NCBI GenBank assembly: GCA_900318205.1
Contig: ONJS01000008.1
Coordinates: 186,001 to 250,000 of the forward strand
DNA: 64,000 nucleotides
Source: an uncultured Prevotellaceae bacterium
Lineage (GTDB): Bacteria; Bacteroidota; Bacteroidia; Bacteroidales; Muribaculaceae
Reading direction: 5' to 3'
The notes under the pieces are model-generated. The model was not told the origin of the DNA. It saw only the letters and a program-made list of their open reading frames with translations, and searched no databases. Positions 60,187-64,000 of the stretch are shown here, piece by piece; the first letter of the stretch is position 1, and the number at the start of each line of letters is the position of its first letter. The translations under genes were made by a program, and so were the position numbers.

Positions 60187-61443
60187 ATGATGAAAATTTC
60201 TACAAAATTGAGTGCATTGGCACTGCTGGCTGGCGCTATGATGAGCATGAGCGCACACGCTGAGACACAAGAGAACGTTTACGACTTCGCCAACAACAAC
60301 CTGGGTCTGGAGGTTGCTACTCCCGCCGACTGGGAAGATGCCACAAAGGGTGTCATCAGCGGTCTTGAGATTCGTCAGGGCGATGTAGTCCTCACATCGG
60401 TTGATGGTGCCAAGGTCAACCGCATGTGGCGCACCAATGCCGGAGTACAGTACCTGCAGGTGGGTGGCAAGATCACCATCACTGCCGACGAAGGTCGCGC
60501 CATCACGATGGTGAACTTTGACGTTCAGAACTACAAGTTCTTCCTGGAGGCTCAGGAAGGCAACGGTTCGCTGGATGCCAACAACTATGTGTGGAACGGT
60601 AACTCAACGAGCATCACGTTTGACAACGAGAATGCCGCCAACGAGTACAACACCCAGACGCTATTGCTGACCATGACCGTGTACACCGACGAAGCCAATG
60701 AGGACACCCACTCGCCCTCAGAGAGCAGCTATGCCGACTGTGCCAATATCGCCGAATTCCTCGCGCTCGAAGTGGGAACTGCTGCCAAGCTGACCCTCAA
60801 CAACGCTCAGGTCAACGGCACCTACTGGGGCGGTACCTTCCTGGAGGACGCCACGGGAGCCGTTCAGGTGAATGCCACCATCAACGTCAACCGCAACGAC
60901 GTGCTCAACGGTGTCATCTACCTCGTGCGCGCACAGGACGACTTTGACACTGACCACATCATCCCCACGGCCGACCCCGACGCCAAGACTTCACTTGACG
61001 AGGTGACCATCACGAGCGACAACCAGCTCAATCCCACCGTGATGAACATCAATGACCTGCCCGATAATGCCAACATGAGCAAGCTGGTCAAGGTGCAGGG
61101 TGTTACCATCACCAAGCCCAGCCGCTTCTACTTCATCACCACCGACGATGGCGAGAACATCCAGCTTGTTGATCAGATGAACGTGGGCGGTTATGACCTG
61201 GATGCCCTCGTTGACAAGACCGTGATTGTTACCGGTGTATTCACCTGGAACATGATGCGCTGGGCCATCTTCCCCACCAGCGTTGTTGAGGACACCAACA
61301 CGGCTGTCACTACCATCATGGCTACCGAGGCCAACGACGCCGACGTGTACACCATCACGGGCATCAACCTGGGTAAGGCCGACATCAACACGCTGCCCGC
61401 CGGCCTTTATATCAAGGACGGCAAGAAGTACCTGGTCAAATAA
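60187..61443 (+). CDS. Secreted OB-like domain protein with type-IX-like tail
   Basis: A 418-residue exported protein: signal peptide (LSALALLAGAMMSMSAHAE), a beta domain (about 28-175), a DUF5689/OB-like domain (about 180-370: LTLNNAQVNGTYWGGTFLEDATGAVQVNA, LVKVQGVTITKPSRFYFITTDDG) and a C-terminal module DVYTITGINLGKADINTLPAGLYIKDGKKYLVK. The last part matches the common Bacteroidales sorting-type ending (YxLxGxxxG...LPxGxYIxxGKKxxV). It lies in the TonB operon, 54 bases after DUF6850. Function unknown; possibly exported substrate or cargo for the receptor complex. Confidence 0.75.
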   Translation: MMKISTKLSALALLAGAMMSMSAHAETQENVYDFANNNLGLEVATPADWEDATKGVISGLEIRQGDVVLTSVDGAKVNRMWRTNAGVQYLQVGGKITITADEGRAITMVNFDVQNYKFFLEAQEGNGSLDANNYVWNGNSTSITFDNENAANEYNTQTLLLTMTVYTDEANEDTHSPSESSYADCANIAEFLALEVGTAAKLTLNNAQVNGTYWGGTFLEDATGAVQVNATINVNRNDVLNGVIYLVRAQDDFDTDHIIPTADPDAKTSLDEVTITSDNQLNPTVMNINDLPDNANMSKLVKVQGVTITKPSRFYFITTDDGENIQLVDQMNVGGYDLDALVDKTVIVTGVFTWNMMRWAIFPTSVVEDTNTAVTTIMATEANDADVYTITGINLGKADINTLPAGLYIKDGKKYLVK

Positions 61444-61514
61444 ACAATATCCCGGTTCTTAAAATCCGCTGATTTCATATGTTATCCATATTATTATTAA
61501 ACGTTGATTGAAAA

Positions 61515-61922
61515 ATGAAGACTATCAAGTACATATTATTATCGCTGGCTGCCTGTGTAGCTGTGACAGCATCGGCCATTGAGGAGACATTGACGTTTGT
61601 CAGGACTGACGGCACCACCGTCGCTTTCTCGACCAGCGGACTCACCATTACCTACGATGACCTCGGCCATGCCATTGTCACCAACGACGAGACCAGTGCG
61701 ACAATCGACCTTGCCAATATGGATTACATGTGTTTCGGTGAAGTGGAGGCTAGCCTCAAGGGCGATGTGAACAACGACGGCGAAGTCAATATCGCCGACA
61801 TCAATGCCGTCATCGATATCATCCTGACGGGCGGCACCAACGCCCGCGCCGATGTGAACGGTGACAGCGAGGTTAACATTGCCGACGTGAACACCCTCAT
61901 CGACATCATCCTGGCCAAGTAA
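61515..61922 (+). CDS. Small secreted protein with dockerin-like tail, operon end
   Basis: A 135-residue exported protein with signal peptide (ILLSLAACVAVTASA), a short beta module (EETLTFVRTDGTTVAFSTSGLT, DETSATIDLANMDYMCFGE) and two dockerin-like repeats (GDVNNDGEVNIADINAVID, DVNGDSEVNIADVNTLID). It has the same architecture as the 52713 protein but with VNIADIN-type repeats. Last gene before the operon terminator. Function unknown. Confidence 0.82.
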   Translation: MKTIKYILLSLAACVAVTASAIEETLTFVRTDGTTVAFSTSGLTITYDDLGHAIVTNDETSATIDLANMDYMCFGEVEASLKGDVNNDGEVNIADINAVIDIILTGGTNARADVNGDSEVNIADVNTLIDIILAK

Positions 61923-61954
61923 CTCCACATCCCGGCAGCAAGCGCTATTACTAT

Positions 61955-61996
61955 AGCGGCTATAGACTTGATAGTATCTATAGCCGCTTTTTTTAT
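61955..61996 (+). terminator. Terminator of the TonB-receptor operon
   Basis: Perfect 12-bp stem AGCGGCTATAGA/TCTATAGCCGCT with a 10-base loop and a run of T residues. Confidence 0.92.
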
Positions 61997-62048
61997 ATAA
62001 GGAGGGAAAGGGTGGATGAAAAGAAAAATCTTAAAAGATGTTAAAATA

Positions 62049-62081
62049 TTTGGAAGATTAAAAACTATTGTTATACCTTTG
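62049..62081 (+). promoter_or_regulatory. Promoter of the ABC transporter operon
   Basis: -33 TTTG (62049-62052) and -7 TACCTTTG (62074-62081), spacing 21. Confidence 0.8.
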
Positions 62082-62082
62082 C

Positions 62083-62106
62083 AGTGTACTAGTTAAGTAG
62101 TACACT
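62083..62106. promoter_or_regulatory. Candidate GntR operator overlapping the start of transcription
   Basis: AGTGTACTA-gttaag-TAGTACACT, perfect 9-base arms, beginning 1 base after the -7 box. The placement predicts repression by a dimeric regulator; a GntR gene follows at 63906. Confidence 0.75.
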
Positions 62107-62145
62107 AGATAAGTAAATTATTAACCACTAAAATATCTATCTATT

Positions 62146-62988
62146 ATGTTAACTATAAACAACATCAGTTTCAGTTACAACAAGCGATTCGGAGACTTGT
62201 TCCACGATTTCTCGCTTGAATTGAACGCCGGCAATGTTTATGGCTTGTTAGGAAAGAATGGTGCCGGCAAGTCCACCCTTATCTACCTGATGACTGGTCT
62301 GTTGACCCCCAAGAGCGGTGAAGCCTTACTCGACGGCGTGAACGTGCGTAAGCGTCTGCCCAAGACGATGAGCGACATCTTCCTCGTTCCCGAGGAGTTT
62401 GAACTGCCGCGCTTGAGCCTCAGACAGTATGTGGACCTCAATGCCCCGTTCTACCCCAACTTCAGCAAGGAGGACATGCAACGTTACCTGGACATCTTTG
62501 AGATGGGCGGTGACATGAATGTGAACCTCAACGCACTGTCGATGGGTCAGAAGAAGAAAGTGTTCATGGCCTTCGCCTTTGCCGCCAACACCCGCGTGCT
62601 CATCATGGACGAGCCGACCAACGGTCTGGACATTCCCAGCAAGAGCCAGTTCCGCAAACTCGTCACCACAGGCATGACCGATGACAAGATGATGCTGATC
62701 TCGACCCATCAGGTGCGCGACATCAGCGACATCCTGGATCATGTGACCATCATCGACCAGAGCCGCGTGCTGCTCAACGCCAGCATTGCCGACGTGATGA
62801 GCAAGGTGGCCTTCCGCCCGCTGCGTGAAGGCGATGAGCCGCTGTTCGTCTTGCAAAGTCCCTACGGTCCCCTGGGTGCCGTTCCCGCCGAGGAAGGCGA
62901 GGAGACCAAAGTTGATCTGGAGATGCTGTTCAACGCCACGCTTCAGAATCCTGCTGCCATCAACCAATTATTCACCACCTCAAAATGA
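62146..62988 (+). CDS. ABC transporter ATP-binding protein
   Basis: A 280-residue ABC ATPase: Walker A GLLGKNGAGKSTLIYL, Q-loop region, signature LSMGQKKKVFMAFAF, Walker B VLIMDEPTNGLD and switch His in ISTHQVRDI. It resembles the ATPases of YtrB/antibiotic-export type operons that are paired with GntR regulators. The C-terminal 60 residues are an extra acidic segment. It is coupled to the permease gene by a 4-base overlap (ATGA). Substrate unknown; export of a peptide or lipid, or cell-wall stress defence, is inference from the operon type. Confidence 0.94.
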   Translation: MLTINNISFSYNKRFGDLFHDFSLELNAGNVYGLLGKNGAGKSTLIYLMTGLLTPKSGEALLDGVNVRKRLPKTMSDIFLVPEEFELPRLSLRQYVDLNAPFYPNFSKEDMQRYLDIFEMGGDMNVNLNALSMGQKKKVFMAFAFAANTRVLIMDEPTNGLDIPSKSQFRKLVTTGMTDDKMMLISTHQVRDISDILDHVTIIDQSRVLLNASIADVMSKVAFRPLREGDEPLFVLQSPYGPLGAVPAEEGEETKVDLEMLFNATLQNPAAINQLFTTSK

Positions 62989-63836
62989 ACACCACTATGA
63001 ATACCGTCAATCAAATATTCGACTGGAACCGTTTCACTGCCACCCTGCGCAAGGAAGTAGTAGAAAACTGGCGCCCGATTCTTTTCACTCTGCTGGGCGT
63101 CTATGGTCTGCTGACCATCATCATGATTATCGGCAATGCCGTTGCTGGCGATAGCATCCAGGAAGAAGTCATGTCGTTGCAAACGATGCTGCCTCAGAAA
63201 GTTGTCTATGGCATTCTCACGATTATTGGCCCGATTATCGCTTCGATGGCCTTCAGTAAACTGACCTCAAAGACCGGTCGCATCAATATGTTCACTTCAC
63301 CGTCATCAACACTCGAGAAGTACCTTGTCAATGGCGTGGTGTATGTGCTGGGATTTATCGTATCCTTCTTTATCCTTGCCCAGTTGGCCGACCTCACCCG
63401 CATTGCTGCTATGCATATCTTCGGGTTTGACGGTTATATCCCTAGTGCCATCAATTTCACCGACCTCGGCTCAAAAGTCGTCATGGGCGTAGGCAGTGAT
63501 ATTTTTGAGGGCCCGATGGCCGTCACCTATACATGGATCGGTCTGCTGTCAAGCACTGGCATTTACCTGCTGGGTAGTGTGATGTGGCCGCGCTTGTCGC
63601 TGCTCAAGACCTTTGCCGCCATGATGGTCATCCAACTGGTAATCGGCATTTTGGGTATTATCCTGACTTTTGTGTCTGGCGATGCTCTATCTGCCGCCAA
63701 GTGGTTGATGGATCACAGCAGCGGGGTGATGCCCTTCTTATTGACGCTTGCGATTGCCCAGGCTATTATCAGCTGGGGCTTGGCATGGTACCTGTTTAAG
63801 CATAAAGATGTCATTTCACTCAAGTGGTGGAAGTGA
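62985..63836 (+). CDS. ABC transporter permease
   Basis: A 283-residue membrane protein with six predicted helices (for example ILFTLLGVYGLLTIIMIIGNAVAG, VVYVLGFIVSFFILAQLADL, LVIGILGIILTFVSG, FLLTLAIAQAIISWGLAWYLF). It is the membrane partner of the preceding ATPase; the ABC-2-like topology suggests an exporter. The cytoplasmic PSSTLEKYLVNGV segment is typical of ABC-2 permeases in Bacteroidetes. Starts within the ATPase stop codon. A heptamer array follows its stop by 5 bases. Confidence 0.88.
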   Translation: MNTTMNTVNQIFDWNRFTATLRKEVVENWRPILFTLLGVYGLLTIIMIIGNAVAGDSIQEEVMSLQTMLPQKVVYGILTIIGPIIASMAFSKLTSKTGRINMFTSPSSTLEKYLVNGVVYVLGFIVSFFILAQLADLTRIAAMHIFGFDGYIPSAINFTDLGSKVVMGVGSDIFEGPMAVTYTWIGLLSSTGIYLLGSVMWPRLSLLKTFAAMMVIQLVIGILGIILTFVSGDALSAAKWLMDHSSGVMPFLLTLAIAQAIISWGLAWYLFKHKDVISLKWWK

Positions 63837-63841
63837 TATTT

Positions 63842-63869
63842 GATTAGAGATTAGAGATTAGTGATTAGT
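63842..63869. repeat. Period-7 array after the ABC permease stop
   Basis: GATTAGA, GATTAGA, GATTAGT, GATTAGT, starting 5 bases after the stop codon and lying before the GntR gene. Confidence 0.75.
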
Positions 63870-63905
63870 GAAATTAGTTAGATTTCTATTAATCGACATT
63901 ATATT

Positions 63906-64000
63906 ATGAACTTCAAGGATAATAAAGCGATCTATCTGCAGATTGCCGACCGCATCGGCGACCAGATACTCTCGGGAGCCTTAGTTCCCGAAGGCAAGGT
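63906..64000 (+). CDS. GntR family transcriptional regulator, N-terminal part
   Basis: The first 31 codons are in the window: MNFKDNKAIYLQIADRIGDQ... ILSGALVPEGK. This is the classic opening of a GntR winged helix (IYxQIxxxIxxxIxxGxLxxGxxLPS), and its short form fits the YtrA subfamily that controls ABC exporters. It lies 69 bases after the permease. It probably binds the palindrome at 62083-62106 and represses the operon, which is inference. The rest of the gene is beyond the window edge. Confidence 0.85.
   Translation, partial: MNFKDNKAIYLQIADRIGDQILSGALVPEGK

Overview
The window reads as chromosomal DNA of an anaerobic gut-type Bacteroidales, most like Prevotellaceae or Muribaculaceae. 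Promoters carry the Bacteroidetes -7 box TAnnTTTG, often with a -33 TTG/TTTG 19-21 bases upstream. Many exported proteins end in dockerin-like Ca-binding repeats (GDVNGDGKVTIGDVTALIN type), and there are a SusC-like TonB receptor, DUF3857 proteins, rubrerythrin and ATP-dependent PEP carboxykinase. No rRNA gene is present, so a closer placement is inference.

Layout: 1-4.6 kb, a YitT-type membrane protein and a large secreted C10 (streptopain-like) protease. 4.9-10.5 kb, two paralogous MBOAT O-acyltransferases, one followed by a frame-disrupted partner gene, with tyrS and tRNA-Gln between them. 10.5-14.9 kb, secreted proteins and a TPR/HTH lipoprotein. 15-16.4 kb, a tRNA-Glu/rpsT/tRNA-Glu unit and recO. 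16.6-18.5 kb, a LemA-TPM-TPM operon. 18.7-22.7 kb, an outer-membrane barrel and a two-gene operon of a UGSC-motif fusion protein with an FGE-fold protein. 22.8-24.8 kb, an ECF sigma/putative anti-sigma/Spy-like operon and rubrerythrin. 25.1-31.1 kb, two DUF3857 transglutaminase-like proteins (one lacking its catalytic residues), pdxB and a membrane protein. 31.2-35.5 kb, an RNA methyltransferase, a SlyD-like isomerase and pckA. 35.6-38.4 kb, a structured intergenic repeat, an AAA-type ATPase framed by matching palindromic arrays, and a GT4 glycosyltransferase. 38.4-43.5 kb, tandem histidine phosphatases, two tRNA-Asn genes and an S41 protease. 43.9-48.3 kb, mfd and a phosphodiesterase-fold enzyme. 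48.6-53.1 kb, secreted dockerin-like and beta-helix proteins. 53.3-62 kb, a six-gene TonB-receptor operon without SusD. 62-64 kb, an ABC transporter with a GntR regulator cut by the window end.

The strongest unexplained signals are: (i) the six-gene operon TonB receptor/DUF4876 lipoprotein/DUF6850 barrel plus small secreted proteins, bounded by a good promoter and a strong terminator; (ii) the secreted UGSC fusion protein with an FGE-like partner that has lost one copper cysteine; (iii) the ATPase gene bracketed by 40-base near-identical palindromic arrays; and (iv) a rich layer of dispersed repeats. The repeats include two inverted copies of a roughly 240-270 base intergenic element, several period-7 or period-9 arrays that abut or supply stop codons, period-9 arrays in frame inside pdxB and mfd, and short TAGAGACGC hairpins. 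No CRISPR array, prophage, IS transposase or restriction system was seen.
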